Assembly: GCF_032714495.1 (NCBI RefSeq)
Contig: NZ_JAWDKB010000006.1
Span: 90,819 to 154,818 of the forward strand
DNA length: 64,000 nt
Reading direction: 5' to 3'
Origin: Methanorbis rubei
GTDB taxonomy: Archaea > Halobacteriota > Methanomicrobia > Methanomicrobiales > Methanocorpusculaceae
Shown: positions 45,361 to 54,667 of the stretch, piece by piece
Layout of the letters: every line of letters starts with the position of its first letter
Position numbering within the stretch: the first letter of the stretch is position 1
The notes under the pieces: generated by a model
Seen by the model: only the letters and a program-made list of their open reading frames with translations
What the model was told of the DNA's origin: nothing
Database searches by the model: none
Position numbers and translations under genes: made by a program

Positions 45361-46964
45361 TCCATATCTTTGACAACGCTCTCCTGTTCAAACCCTCCAC
45401 AGGAGAGTGGCAGTCTGTTTCTTTTTCCGTTGAAAACGGTGTTGTGGCAATGGTTGGCGTCCGCAACCAGCTCACCGGTGATAAAATCACTGATCTGAAA
45501 GGCGCGCGGGTGGTTCCCGGCCTCATCGATGCGCATGCACATATTGAGAGCACGCTGCTTGTTCCCCGCGAGTTCGGTCGTGCGGTTCTCTCCCATGGAG
45601 TGACGACCGTCATCGCCGACCCGCATGAGATTGCAAACGTCGCTGGCTGCGCTGGCATTGACTTCATGATTCATGACGCCGAAGGCGCGCCGAGTGATAT
45701 TTTTTTCATGGCCCCTTCCTGTGTTCCGGCAACTCCTGCTGACATTGGCGGAGCGGTAATAACCGCAGCAGATCTGAAAAAATATGTGGGCAGCCCCCGC
45801 ATCCTCGGGCTTGGCGAGATGATGAACTTCCCGGGAGTTATTCATGACGACCCTGAGGTTCTCGCAAAACTCAAACTCTTCGACCATGTTGACGGCCATG
45901 CTCCTGGCGTGACCGGAGCTGATCTCTGTAAGTACGTCTCGCACGGCATCAAAACCGATCACGAGTGCACCGCTGCTGAAGAAGCGCGGGAAAAACTCAG
46001 ACACGGCATGTACATTTTCCTGCGCGAAGGCGATGCGGCGAAGGATGTGGCGGTCCTGTCGTCTGTTGTGACCCCGCTCACGGTTTCCCGCTGCTGTTTC
46101 TGTACCGATGATCGTCATGTGGACTCCCTTGTCCGGGAAGGCTCGATCGATCACTGCATCCGCGTTGCAGTAGCGTCCGGCATGCCGCTTGAGCTGGCGC
46201 TCAGGATGGCAACGCTTTCTGCCGCGGAATGCTTCGGCTTAACCGACCGCGGTCTAATAGCACCGGGCCGTATCGCCGACTTTTGTGTGCTTGCTGACTC
46301 TGATGAGTTTAGCATCGCCGCAGTCTACAAGCGCGGCGTCTTATCATCCGAGATCCTGACCCCACAGGCATCATCAGCGTTTGTCTCGCCAAAGTTTGAC
46401 TGCCGGTTCCCAATTCCGGCAGACCTTATTCTGCCAACCTCAGGAGTTGCCAGAGTCATCGGTCTGATCCTTGGTGAGATTGTGACGCAGAACATCCATG
46501 CACAAGTAGGAGCTGACGGCGTTCAGAAGGTCGTCTGTGTCGACCGGTATGCATCCCGCGGATTTTCCGTGGGACTCGTGAAGGGATTTGAGATTCAGAC
46601 CGGAGCAATCGCTGCCTCCATCTCCCATGACGCCCACAACATCATCGCGGTTGGCGCAACCGACGAAGAGATTCTCGCAGCCATTCATGCGGTTGCAGAT
46701 GCCGGCGGCGGAATGGCTGTTGTGACCGGAGATGAAGCAACCGTTCTTCCTCTTCCGATTGCAGGGCTGATGACGGCCGAGCCGGTTGAGGTTCTCCTCG
46801 AAAAACTCGATGCACTCACCTCACATCTGACACACACCGGTACTTTTCCCCGCGCTTTTGCGCATCTGTCGTTCCTGTCGCTGACGGTAGCTCCTCATCT
46901 GAAGATAACTCCGCGTGGACTCTTCGATGTTGATGCTTTCAGAGATGTTTCTCTCTTTCTCTGA
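45357..46964 (+). CDS. ade: Adenine deaminase
   Basis: Converts adenine to hypoxanthine in purine salvage. 535 residues, amidohydrolase fold: metal motif GLIDAHAHIESTLL, VIADPHEIANV, the later CCFCTDDRH with catalytic Asp-Asp-Arg-His, and the C-terminal domain of the Ade family (GVARVIGLI, GFEIQTGAIAASISHDAHN). A GAGGT ribosome site is 3 bases before the ATG. Gene order with the small membrane protein has no obvious meaning. Confidence 0.95.
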   Translation: MIHIFDNALLFKPSTGEWQSVSFSVENGVVAMVGVRNQLTGDKITDLKGARVVPGLIDAHAHIESTLLVPREFGRAVLSHGVTTVIADPHEIANVAGCAGIDFMIHDAEGAPSDIFFMAPSCVPATPADIGGAVITAADLKKYVGSPRILGLGEMMNFPGVIHDDPEVLAKLKLFDHVDGHAPGVTGADLCKYVSHGIKTDHECTAAEEAREKLRHGMYIFLREGDAAKDVAVLSSVVTPLTVSRCCFCTDDRHVDSLVREGSIDHCIRVAVASGMPLELALRMATLSAAECFGLTDRGLIAPGRIADFCVLADSDEFSIAAVYKRGVLSSEILTPQASSAFVSPKFDCRFPIPADLILPTSGVARVIGLILGEIVTQNIHAQVGADGVQKVVCVDRYASRGFSVGLVKGFEIQTGAIAASISHDAHNIIAVGATDEEILAAIHAVADAGGGMAVVTGDEATVLPLPIAGLMTAEPVEVLLEKLDALTSHLTHTGTFPRAFAHLSFLSLTVAPHLKITPRGLFDVDAFRDVSLFL

Positions 46965-47017
46965 AATTTTATTTGTATAGGAAAAGATATTGAGAAAGAG
47001 TGCAATAAAGAATTATC

Positions 47018-47551
47018 ATGAAGCTACAGCGTAGTGTTGCCATCTGTTTAATTGCGGCATTTTTGCTTTTGCCGTTATTTGCGGGCGCTGCAGCTGCGGC
47101 AGACAATGATACGGAGGATGCAGGGCCAAAACTCATCCTGCTGCAGAATGCCGCCCTCACCAACCACTATGGATACATCACTGTGGACTCGGTTGATGTG
47201 GACCTGAGTAAAGGAGTGGACGCAGTCTATACCATCAACTACTCGATCGATCCCTGGATTGCGTTTCTCGTGTTTTTGTTCGGTAAACAGGATCTCAAAA
47301 GCCGGCTGCTCAAAATTCTGAACCCGCCTGCATCAGGCAGCGGACAGACTCAGGAGATAGTCTTTCAGTACGTGGACAATGATATGGCGAAAATTTCTGT
47401 CTCGAACGTTGGCATGAGCTATGGCGACAAAACCTACTGGTATCCTGAGCATGAGTTTGCGGTGACGGTTCCCAAAATCGAGTTCCACTCATCCTTCACC
47501 AAAACATTCAATGATACCCGCATTATCCAGCGCGGATTTGGGTATTACTAA
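47018..47551 (+). CDS. Secreted or membrane-associated protein of unknown function
   Basis: 177 residues. A signal peptide (about 1-31, ending AAAAA) is followed by a beta-rich domain (DSVDVDLSKGVDAVYTINYS), a hydrophobic stretch around residue 75 (WIAFLVFLFG) that may be a membrane or buried segment, and a C-terminal domain with many aromatic residues (GDKTYWYPEHEF). No enzyme motif. Family not recognised; possible cell-envelope role. Confidence 0.65.
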   Translation: MKLQRSVAICLIAAFLLLPLFAGAAAAADNDTEDAGPKLILLQNAALTNHYGYITVDSVDVDLSKGVDAVYTINYSIDPWIAFLVFLFGKQDLKSRLLKILNPPASGSGQTQEIVFQYVDNDMAKISVSNVGMSYGDKTYWYPEHEFAVTVPKIEFHSSFTKTFNDTRIIQRGFGYY

Positions 47552-47609
47552 TACTTTTTTGCCGTGATGATCACCTCTAAACATCTTCCCGTAATACATT
47601 ACCAGTACT

Positions 47610-49019
47610 ATGCAGATGTTTGTAGGCGGCAGGGCGACCGAGAGTCTCTCGGGCAAAAGTGTTCAGGTTGTTAATCCGGCGACGGGAAGCGTTATTGACA
47701 CCATTCCTGCCGGAACCGCAGACGATGTTGCCGCAGTGGTTGATGTGGCGGGAGTTGATCAGCTGAAATGGGCAAGCATCAGTCCCGCGGACAAAGCCCG
47801 CGTTCTGATAAATGCCGGAGCACAAATCCGTGCCGAGGCTGATTCGCTTGCAACACTTCTGACCACCGAGCAGGGAAAGCCGCTTCGCGAATCCAAGGAT
47901 GAGATCCTTGGCACCGCTCATGTGTTTGAGTATTATGCGTCGATGACCGGCAGCGTTCGCGGTGATGCAGCGGTTCTTCCGAAGTACGGGTACATGAATG
48001 TTGTCAGAAAACCGATCGGCATCTGTGGTGCGATCGTTCCCTGGAACATGCCGGCGATGATTTTTGCATGGAAAGCGGGAGCCGCTCTTGCCTGCGGTAA
48101 TGCGGTTGTGGCAAAGCCGTCAGATACTGCTCCGCTGACCATTCTCAGGCTCGCCGAGATTTTGGTTCGTGCCGGAGTTTTCGGCGGTGCGATGAATGTG
48201 GTGACCGGTCCCGGCTCAGTCGTCGGCGATGCAATTGTCCGAAATCCTGACATCAGGCATGTTTCTTTCACCGGCTCTGTTGCGACGGGTCGTTCGGTCG
48301 CTCTTGCGGCAGCGCCGAAACTCAAGAGGCTGACGCTTGAGCTTGGAGGAAATGATGCGTTCATCGTTGCTGCTGACGCAGACATCGACGCGGCTGTTAC
48401 CGGCGCCGTTCGCAACCGGTTCTACAACTGCGGTCAGGTATGTACATCGGCGAAGCGGGTTCTGGTTGATGCAAAAGTTGCGGACGAGTTTGTGAGGAAA
48501 GCGAAGGCAGCAATTGAGAAACTGTCAGTCGGCAACGGACTTGAAAAGGTGAACATGGGGCCGCTGAATAATCCAATTCAACGTGATGCAGTCGCGTCTG
48601 CGGTGGACAAAATTGTTGAAGATCAGAGTGGAACGCTCGTGTGCGGCGGAAGAAAGATGGATGGAGCAGGAAATTTCTATGCTCCAACACTGCTCACGAA
48701 TGTAGCTCATGATGCGGTGCGTGAAGAGATCTTTGGTCCTGTAATGCCGGTGATTTTGTTTGAGACGCTGGATGATGCTGTGGAGATTGCCAACAGTACT
48801 CCTTACGGACTTGGCGCGTCGATATGGACCAAGGATATTACGACCGCCTACACCGCGGCTGACATGATCCGATCAGGCGTGGTCTGGGTGAACAAGCATC
48901 TGATCCTTCCGCCGGAAATTCCCTTCGGCGGCACCAAAGATTCCGGCTATGGTCGGGAAAATGGTACTGATTTTATCTACGAATTTACCGAGCCGAAGAG
49001 TATCCTGATCGGCATCTAA
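47610..49019 (+). CDS. NAD(P)-dependent aldehyde dehydrogenase
   Basis: 469 residues of the ALDH superfamily. The active site is complete: Asn in VPWNMPAM, Glu in LELGGNDAF, and catalytic Cys in YNCGQVCTSAKR; cofactor loop FTGSVATGR; C-terminal PFGGTKDSGYGRENG. Best matched by succinate-semialdehyde, lactaldehyde or glyceraldehyde-type members, but the substrate cannot be fixed. The start could be ATG 47610 or 47616. Monocistronic, just upstream of tRNA-Arg. Confidence 0.92.
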   Translation: MQMFVGGRATESLSGKSVQVVNPATGSVIDTIPAGTADDVAAVVDVAGVDQLKWASISPADKARVLINAGAQIRAEADSLATLLTTEQGKPLRESKDEILGTAHVFEYYASMTGSVRGDAAVLPKYGYMNVVRKPIGICGAIVPWNMPAMIFAWKAGAALACGNAVVAKPSDTAPLTILRLAEILVRAGVFGGAMNVVTGPGSVVGDAIVRNPDIRHVSFTGSVATGRSVALAAAPKLKRLTLELGGNDAFIVAADADIDAAVTGAVRNRFYNCGQVCTSAKRVLVDAKVADEFVRKAKAAIEKLSVGNGLEKVNMGPLNNPIQRDAVASAVDKIVEDQSGTLVCGGRKMDGAGNFYAPTLLTNVAHDAVREEIFGPVMPVILFETLDDAVEIANSTPYGLGASIWTKDITTAYTAADMIRSGVVWVNKHLILPPEIPFGGTKDSGYGRENGTDFIYEFTEPKSILIGI

Positions 49020-49056
49020 TTTTTTCTTAGACGGGGTTAGAATGCGAAACGGTGGG

Positions 49057-49088
49057 TTTATATCACTGCTGCTCTAATGTATTAGAGC
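49057..49088 (+). promoter_or_regulatory. tRNA-Arg promoter with perfect palindrome
   Basis: TATA box TTTATATC at 49057-49064, then the perfect 8-bp inverted repeat GCTCTAAT/ATTAGAGC (49071-49078 and 49081-49088), which covers the expected transcription start. The mature tRNA begins 13 bases later, so a short leader would be trimmed by RNase P. Confidence 0.6.
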
Positions 49089-49101
49089 ACAAAGGTGTAA
49101 T

Positions 49102-49173
49102 GTCCCGGTAGGGTAGAGGATATCCTAGAAGCCTGCGGAGCTTTTGACCTGGGTTCAAGTCCCAGCCGGGACG
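49102..49173 (+). tRNA. tRNA-Arg (anticodon GCG)
   Basis: Acceptor arms GTCCCGG/CCGGGAC pair fully with discriminator G; D arm GGGTAGAGGATATCC; anticodon stem GAAGC/GCTTT with loop CTGCGGA, giving anticodon GCG for codons CGC and CGU; T arm CTGGG-TTCAAGT-CCCAG. 72 bases. No CCA encoded and no intron seen. Confidence 0.93.
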
Positions 49174-49331
49174 TCGTTGTTTTTTTTCTGTTCACAAAAA
49201 TATCAAACTTAAGCCGCATATCCTGAATCCCCAATTAACGAAAATCATTTTCATTACTCGAAAAATCTCAGCTCATACACACCCTATCCAATACCACATT
49301 TTTATTGAATCGCCCCTCCTAACTATATGGC

Positions 49332-49694
49332 ATGACACTTCAAGCGAAGGACGCCCTGACCCAGTATCACTTTGCCGAGCGGCTCAAGCTCGACATCATG
49401 ATGCTTGCCCACCAGTTCCTCACCATCCCCTCCCTCAAAAAAGAAGAAAAAGCCGGCGCAAAACGCATGCTCATCAATATCACCGAAGCACTCGCAGCAG
49501 ACTCAAAAGCTGCCGCCTCCTTCACCGGCAGCGAAGAGTTCGGCAAAGCCGCTGATGTCCTGTACGAAGTCATCAGCCTTGCCGAGTCCAACCAGTTCGG
49601 TCTTGCATCTGAAAAAGCGGGAGAAGCAATGGTCCCCATCACCACTGCCGCCGCCACCGCATGGGAAGTACTCCACAGCCATGGACTCCTCTGA
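49332..49694 (+). CDS. Small helical protein of unknown function
   Basis: 120 residues, nearly all helix by pattern: amphipathic runs such as LKLDIMMLAHQFLTIPSLKK and GKAADVLYEVISLAES. No metal or nucleotide motif. It overlaps the start of the nitroreductase gene by 14 bases, so it is the first gene of a seven-gene run reaching 53881. Family not recognised. Confidence 0.68.
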   Translation: MTLQAKDALTQYHFAERLKLDIMMLAHQFLTIPSLKKEEKAGAKRMLINITEALAADSKAAASFTGSEEFGKAADVLYEVISLAESNQFGLASEKAGEAMVPITTAAATAWEVLHSHGLL

Positions 49695-50226
49695 GTTCCT
49701 CCACTTCCTCGCAACCCGCGTCTCGGTCCGCGAGTACGACGGAGACTGCATCAGCGAAGAAGACGCAGAGTATCTCCTCACTGCCGCATCCAAAGCCCCG
49801 TCAGCAGGAAACCTCGAAGCATGGGATGTCGTGATCGTAACTGACCCGGGCCAACTTGAGATGCTCTCCGATGCCGCAGGAAACCAGCATCAGATCAGAG
49901 ACTCAGGCTGCGTATTCTGCGTATGTGCAAACTATGTCCGCTCCATGTCGCGGTATGGCGACCGGGGAATTATGTTTGCCGTCGAAGACGCAACAATTGC
50001 CGCGACCTACATGATGCTCGCAGCCCACGCCAGGCGTCTTCACACCTGCTGGATCGGAGCATTCGATGACAACGAAGTCAAAGGAATCCTTGATCTCCCT
50101 GCACACATCCGCCCGGTCACTCTCCTCTGCGTCGGAAAAGGTGAAGCTCCGGCTCGCGGACCAGAGCGGATGGCCCCCTCGGGTCATACTCACTATGATA
50201 TCTGGCAGGCACCAATAGTACCATAA
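49681..50226 (+). CDS. Nitroreductase family flavoprotein
   Basis: 181 residues. FMN-binding pattern of the family: an RVSVREY opening (phosphate-contacting Arg residues), [19 protein letters not shown], and the C-terminal THTCWIGA-like segment [13 protein letters not shown] with [10 protein letters not shown]. Reduces quinone- or nitro-type substrates with NAD(P)H in relatives; the physiological substrate here is unknown. ATG 49681 gives the standard family start. Confidence 0.88.
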   Translation: MDSSEFLHFLATRVSVREYDGDCISEEDAEYLLTAASKAPSAGNLEAWDVVIVTDPGQLEMLSDAAGNQHQIRDSGCVFCVCANYVRSMSRYGDRGIMFAVEDATIAATYMMLAAHARRLHTCWIGAFDDNEVKGILDLPAHIRPVTLLCVGKGEAPARGPERMAPSGHTHYDIWQAPIVP

Positions 50227-50231
50227 TAATT

Positions 50232-50588
50232 ATGCCGGACTATCGAGTGACACTGGAAGCAGCCTGGACGGTAAAGGATGTGACGACCACACAGGACGTC
50301 ATCGGCATTGCCGTGAGTGAAGCAGGAAAACGTCTGCACCCTTCGGCAAAGTTTGTGGATGTTGACGTCATGGTCATGCCGTGTCCTTACTGCGGAGATG
50401 AGATCAACAGTGCCTTAGTTGTTGCCCGGACCGGAATGGTCGGACTTCTTTTGTCCATGAAAGTCTTCAACGCAGAAGGCGAGGACCATGCAGAGCGGAT
50501 TGCAAAATCCGTCATCGGCAAAGCTGTCCGCGACATTCCGCTTGCGACCTACTGTATCGATGCAATCGAAGGAGAAAACCATGCCTGA
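50232..50588 (+). CDS. UPF0212 protein (DUF555)
   Basis: 118 residues of a conserved archaeal family without known function. Typical features: N-terminal [17 protein letters not shown], the Cys pair in [11 protein letters not shown] that may bind zinc, and a C-terminal amphipathic part. It sits 5 bases after the nitroreductase gene and overlaps the sugar-kinase gene by 8 bases. Confidence 0.9.
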   Translation: MPDYRVTLEAAWTVKDVTTTQDVIGIAVSEAGKRLHPSAKFVDVDVMVMPCPYCGDEINSALVVARTGMVGLLLSMKVFNAEGEDHAERIAKSVIGKAVRDIPLATYCIDAIEGENHA

Positions 50589-51480
50589 CCAGCTCATCTC
50601 CGTCACCGGCCATCTCTGCAATGACTATATTCTCTCCATTGCCGAGTATCCAAAGCTCGGCACTTCATGCAGAGTCCTCGACCGCAGAAACTACTATGGC
50701 GGAGGGGCCGCAAACATCGCGGTCGGCATTGCAAAACTCGGCGGCTCTTCTGAACTGATCGCAGCGGTCGGCAGGGATTATCCGGGCAGCAGCTACGAAC
50801 GCCATCTCAAAGAGATCGGTGTTGCGACCAGACTTTTTGCAACCGATTCCCAGAACTGTTCAACCGCCTTCATGGTCAATGACTGCGACGGCAACCAGAT
50901 CACCTACTTTGAGTGGGGGGCCGGCGAACTGTTCGGGACAGCGGTTGCTCCTGCTCTTTCTTTCGTTCACATGGCGACAGGAGACGCAGCGTTCAATGTG
51001 AGAATTGCCGAGCAGGCAGAGTTTGCCACCTTTGATCCGGGCCAGGACGTCAAATATTATGAAGCAGATCATCTTGAATCGCTGTTTGCGTCGATTGATA
51101 TTCTCATCTGCAACAACTTCGAGGTTGAGATCATGTGTGAAAAACTCGGCTGGACCGAAAGTGATCTGATCGCAGCAGTCCCCACCGCGATTCTCACGAA
51201 GGGAAAGGATGGCAGTGTCCTTCACCGAAACGGTGATGCGATTGCAATCCCTGCGTGTCCGGTGACGCTGGTGGACCCGACCGGAGCAGGAGACGCATAT
51301 CGTGCCGGACTTCTCACCGCATACCGCAAGGGCTTCGCCCTTCCGGTATGCTGTAAGATTGGTGCTGTCACTTCCTCGTTTGCGGTGGAAAAAGTTGGAA
51401 CACAGACCAATCTTCCTGACTGGACAGAAATGGAACAGCGGTATGCCGAGCATTTCGGCACACTGAAAAAGAATGAGTAA
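50581..51480 (+). CDS. PfkB-family carbohydrate/nucleoside kinase
   Basis: 299 residues, ribokinase fold. PfkB signature 1 region [18 protein letters not shown] and signature 2 [14 protein letters not shown] with the catalytic Asp. Substrate may be a sugar, sugar phosphate or nucleoside such as adenosine; methanogen paralogs vary and this cannot be read from the sequence. ATG 50581 lies inside the end of the UPF0212 gene; the next gene follows after 2 bases. Confidence 0.88.
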   Translation: MPDQLISVTGHLCNDYILSIAEYPKLGTSCRVLDRRNYYGGGAANIAVGIAKLGGSSELIAAVGRDYPGSSYERHLKEIGVATRLFATDSQNCSTAFMVNDCDGNQITYFEWGAGELFGTAVAPALSFVHMATGDAAFNVRIAEQAEFATFDPGQDVKYYEADHLESLFASIDILICNNFEVEIMCEKLGWTESDLIAAVPTAILTKGKDGSVLHRNGDAIAIPACPVTLVDPTGAGDAYRAGLLTAYRKGFALPVCCKIGAVTSSFAVEKVGTQTNLPDWTEMEQRYAEHFGTLKKNE

Positions 51481-51482
51481 CC

Positions 51483-52139
51483 ATGACCTGGGCAGCGCTG
51501 ACATCCGGAGGAAAAGATTCCATACTTGCTTTGCAGAAAGCACTCGATGCCGGGATGGATGTCACCTACATGGTCACGGTCGTCCCGAAAAATCCTGACT
51601 CCTATATGTTTCACTCGGCAAACCTTTCTGCGGTTCCGGTAATTGCCGAACGGTGCGGCCTTACCTATGTCGGCATCCCGAGTGACGGCGAGAAGGAGGC
51701 CGAGCTGCTGGATCTGAAGAACGGCCTTGCCGCTCTTCAGATCGAGGGAGTGATTGTCGGGGCAATTGAGTCTGAGTACCAGAGATCACGGGTTGCGGCA
51801 ATCTGTGATGAACTTGGGATCGCTCTCTTTGCTCCGCTGTGGAAGATGGATCCTCTCGCTCTTCTCCGCGAGGTTGCCGACCGTATGGATGTGCGGATTG
51901 TGGTAACCGCGGCTGACGGTCTTGGAGAAAATGTTCTTGGCAAACGCATCGACGATGATTTGATCGATGTGCTCTGCAAAATTTCTGCGAAGCGGAGAAT
52001 TCACATTGCAGGGGAAGGCGGGGAGTATGAGTCGCTGACTCTTGCGGCACCCTGTTTCTCCTCGCCTGTTCTGTATGCAGGATGTACAACCGAACTCTCC
52101 TGCGGCAGAGGAATCGTCCATATAGAAAAATTCTGGTGA
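51483..52139 (+). CDS. dph6: Diphthine-ammonia ligase
   Basis: Last step of diphthamide synthesis on elongation factor 2, using ATP and ammonium. 218 residues with the PP-loop SGGKDSILAL, the AdoMet-like middle region GVIVGAIESEYQ, and the C-terminal GEGGEYESL motif of the Dph6/ATP_bind_4 family. Cotranscribed with the kinase gene before it and DUF2070 after it. Confidence 0.92.
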   Translation: MTWAALTSGGKDSILALQKALDAGMDVTYMVTVVPKNPDSYMFHSANLSAVPVIAERCGLTYVGIPSDGEKEAELLDLKNGLAALQIEGVIVGAIESEYQRSRVAAICDELGIALFAPLWKMDPLALLREVADRMDVRIVVTAADGLGENVLGKRIDDDLIDVLCKISAKRRIHIAGEGGEYESLTLAAPCFSSPVLYAGCTTELSCGRGIVHIEKFW

Positions 52140-52147
52140 AACTACAC

Positions 52148-53881
52148 ATGGCTACTGAAGCAAAAACGGAAAATCTTTCAAAATATCTTTTCTCAGCGCC
52201 GGTCTGGTGGCAGTCGCTGATAATAATTCTCGTGATCGGCGCTCTTGTGGACGCGGTCGGCTATCTCGTCCGTGTCCCGGGAGGGATGATGTACGGTACG
52301 GTCTTTGCGGTTGCCGCAGTTATTGCACTGTTTCTCACGAAACCTCTGGTGGATCTGCTGGGAACCGAGAAGCTTACCTGGAACCGGTCGGCTCTTGTAG
52401 CTCTTGCCGGCATGATCTTTTCCCTGTTCTGGATGCTGATCGGTCTTGTGCTGGACGCAGCGCTTGCCTATGTGTTCGGCCTCGGATTTATTCTTGCGAT
52501 TCGTCTGCTGGTCCTAACCGCAATTTCAGATTACCGGATTGTGCGAATGTATCTGCCAGCGGCCGTTCAGACAATTGCCGGCGTAATTCTCGGGGTGTAT
52601 CTGTTTGGGACTTCGTATCTTCTTCCTGCGGTTCTTTCGATTGTGATCTTTTCGATCGGCATTATCAGTTTCTTGATCCTGTTCGACCGACCACTCAGAA
52701 AAGCCCATGGCATTTCTGCGATGCAGTTCATCAATGCATTTCTTGCGCATCTGACGGACGGTTCAAAATCTTTAGAGGATTACTTCCGCACAATCGGCGA
52801 GGCAGTAACAGTGCCGGAGACAAGTTTCTTCTTCCGCCGTCAGGGCAAGAAGGATATTTTGTTTGTTGTTCCAAATCTTCACCCTGGACCCTTGTCTGAG
52901 GTTGGCGGCGGCAACTATCCAAAACATCTTCATGATGAGTTTTCCGAGAACGAGACGGTGTTCATCTCGCACGGCTGTGCGACGCATGATTTTAACTTGG
53001 TCTCTGAAGACGAGTGCGAAAAAATTGCCGACGCGATTAATGAGACGCGAAAGAGTCTTGCCTACACTCCTGTCGCAACTCTGCCGATGCGGACGAACTT
53101 TGGAACGGTGTCGGTTCTTTCCCAGCGGTTTGGCAACTCAATTCTTCTGGTCACCACCCGGTCTCCTGAGATGACCGAGGATCTTGATTACTCGGTCGGG
53201 GCGATTGTGATGGCAGAGGGTCATCACTGGTATGAGAATATCGGGTTTGTGGATGCGCACAACTGTATGGTTGAGGTGACATCTGTCGTGCTGCCTGCTT
53301 CCAAAACCGGGGCTGAGTACATCACTGCGTCGCGAAATGCGATGGAGCTTCAGTCTGATGCTGAGCTTGCGGAGTTTTCGGTCGGCGTGTCCCATAAGAT
53401 TCTGCCGTTCTCCCGCGAGGAGGGTTTTGGGGACATGGGTGTTTTAGTGATGGTCACCGAAGTTCTCGGTGCAAAGACTGCGTATGTGTTGTTTGACGGG
53501 AACAATGTTCACATGGGTGTCCGGGAAGTGCTGCGAAATGCTGTGATTGGCCTGGGCCTCAATGAAGCTGAGATTCTTACGACCGACTCGCATGTGGTGA
53601 ATACGATCTCCGGCAGAAACCCGGTCGGCATGGCGGTATCTCCGGAACAGATTCTTCCCCATCTGCTGGAGGCGGTTCTTGAGGCGATCGCGGATCTTTC
53701 TCCTGCTGAGGCCGCGGTTGCAACCGGTCTCTGCCGCGATGTGGAGGTGTTCGGCACGACCAGAACTGTTCAGTTGTCTTCAACAGTGAATGCGATGGTG
53801 ACGAATCTTCTGCCGCTCTCAGTGCTGCTGTTGTTGGTTTCGTTTCTGGTGACGCTGCTGATCTTTATGATCTGCATCTGA
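52148..53881 (+). CDS. DUF2070 family integral membrane protein
   Basis: 577 residues. Six to seven transmembrane helices in the first 190 residues, a large soluble domain (about 200-540) with conserved HPGPLSEVGGGN, HGCATHDFNLV and TTDSHVVNTISG, and a final helix at the C-terminus. This is the archaeal DUF2070 family, function unknown. The His/Asp-rich soluble motifs suggest a metal-dependent hydrolase, which is inference. Last gene of the run starting at 49332. Confidence 0.9.
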   Translation: MATEAKTENLSKYLFSAPVWWQSLIIILVIGALVDAVGYLVRVPGGMMYGTVFAVAAVIALFLTKPLVDLLGTEKLTWNRSALVALAGMIFSLFWMLIGLVLDAALAYVFGLGFILAIRLLVLTAISDYRIVRMYLPAAVQTIAGVILGVYLFGTSYLLPAVLSIVIFSIGIISFLILFDRPLRKAHGISAMQFINAFLAHLTDGSKSLEDYFRTIGEAVTVPETSFFFRRQGKKDILFVVPNLHPGPLSEVGGGNYPKHLHDEFSENETVFISHGCATHDFNLVSEDECEKIADAINETRKSLAYTPVATLPMRTNFGTVSVLSQRFGNSILLVTTRSPEMTEDLDYSVGAIVMAEGHHWYENIGFVDAHNCMVEVTSVVLPASKTGAEYITASRNAMELQSDAELAEFSVGVSHKILPFSREEGFGDMGVLVMVTEVLGAKTAYVLFDGNNVHMGVREVLRNAVIGLGLNEAEILTTDSHVVNTISGRNPVGMAVSPEQILPHLLEAVLEAIADLSPAEAAVATGLCRDVEVFGTTRTVQLSSTVNAMVTNLLPLSVLLLLVSFLVTLLIFMICI

Positions 53882-54274
53882 TATTTTTTTTGAAATTTTT
53901 TTCTTGGTACTTTGCGCGGTACAGATTTTGATCAAGAATTTTTTTGAAACACGAACAACAGACCAAAGGCATGCGGCTCGTGTTTGAAAATATTCACCGC
54001 GTACTTTCTATTTGAAAAAATGTTCTGGCTTTCGCATGAAAAAAATAATTTTCGTTAGTGGGAATTTTTTGTGTGCGACTTCGCTTGAAGTAACCACAGA
54101 AATCTTAACTCCCCAATGAAAATGGAATCGGTATTTGATTTCCACACCAAAACACTGGGCACACAAAATTTCGTGATATTTTGTGATGCCGCATGGATGT
54201 TCAGTGTTTTTCTCAGGCAGCTATGAATAAAGATTTTGCGGGGCTTTATGTTGGATTATTACCAATAGTAGAGT
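53882..54274. other. Gene-free stretch with a short repeat and an inverted repeat
   Basis: 53946-53986 (GAAACACGAACAACAGACCA to GGCTCGTGTTTGAAAA) is a short, decayed form of the GAAACGCGAA palindromes, 65 bases after the stop codon. An inverted repeat CACAAAAT/ATTTTGTG (54162-54169 and 54178-54185) lies about 90 bases before the next start. A TATA-like sequence is not clear. Confidence 0.5.
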
Positions 54275-54667
54275 ATGACTCTTACAGGCCGCAGCATTTC
54301 CAAAGGTGTCGGTACCGGCGAACTTCTCTATACTGATACGCCGATCTCCTTCCTTGGCGGTGTCGATGCAAAAACCGGTGTTATCATCGATCAGAAACAT
54401 CCTCTGCACGGCAAAACCGTCGCAGGAAAAGTTCTTGCCTTCCCGTACGGAAAAGGTTCGACGGTTGGATCGTATGTGATGTATGGTCTGGCGAAAAATA
54501 ATGTCGCGCCGGCAGCGATCATCAACACCGAGTGCGAGACGATCATTGCGATTGGTGCAATCATCTCCGGCATTCCGATGGTTGACCGGCTGAACGGTGA
54601 TGCAGCACAACTTTCCGGAGTCGTTACGGTTAACGGCGACACAGGCGAAGTGTCTGCTGCACAATGA
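54275..54667 (+). CDS. Phosphomevalonate dehydratase, small subunit (DUF126/AcnX small)
   Basis: With the large AcnX (DUF521) subunit it dehydrates phosphomevalonate in the modified archaeal mevalonate pathway to isoprenoid lipids. 130 residues with the conserved GKTVAGKVLAFPYGKGSTVG (swivelling domain, with the Gly-Ser loop) and IINTECETIIAIGAIISGIP. The large subunit is not adjacent here. The stop overlaps the start of the radical SAM gene, so they are coupled. Confidence 0.88.
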   Translation: MTLTGRSISKGVGTGELLYTDTPISFLGGVDAKTGVIIDQKHPLHGKTVAGKVLAFPYGKGSTVGSYVMYGLAKNNVAPAAIINTECETIIAIGAIISGIPMVDRLNGDAAQLSGVVTVNGDTGEVSAAQ

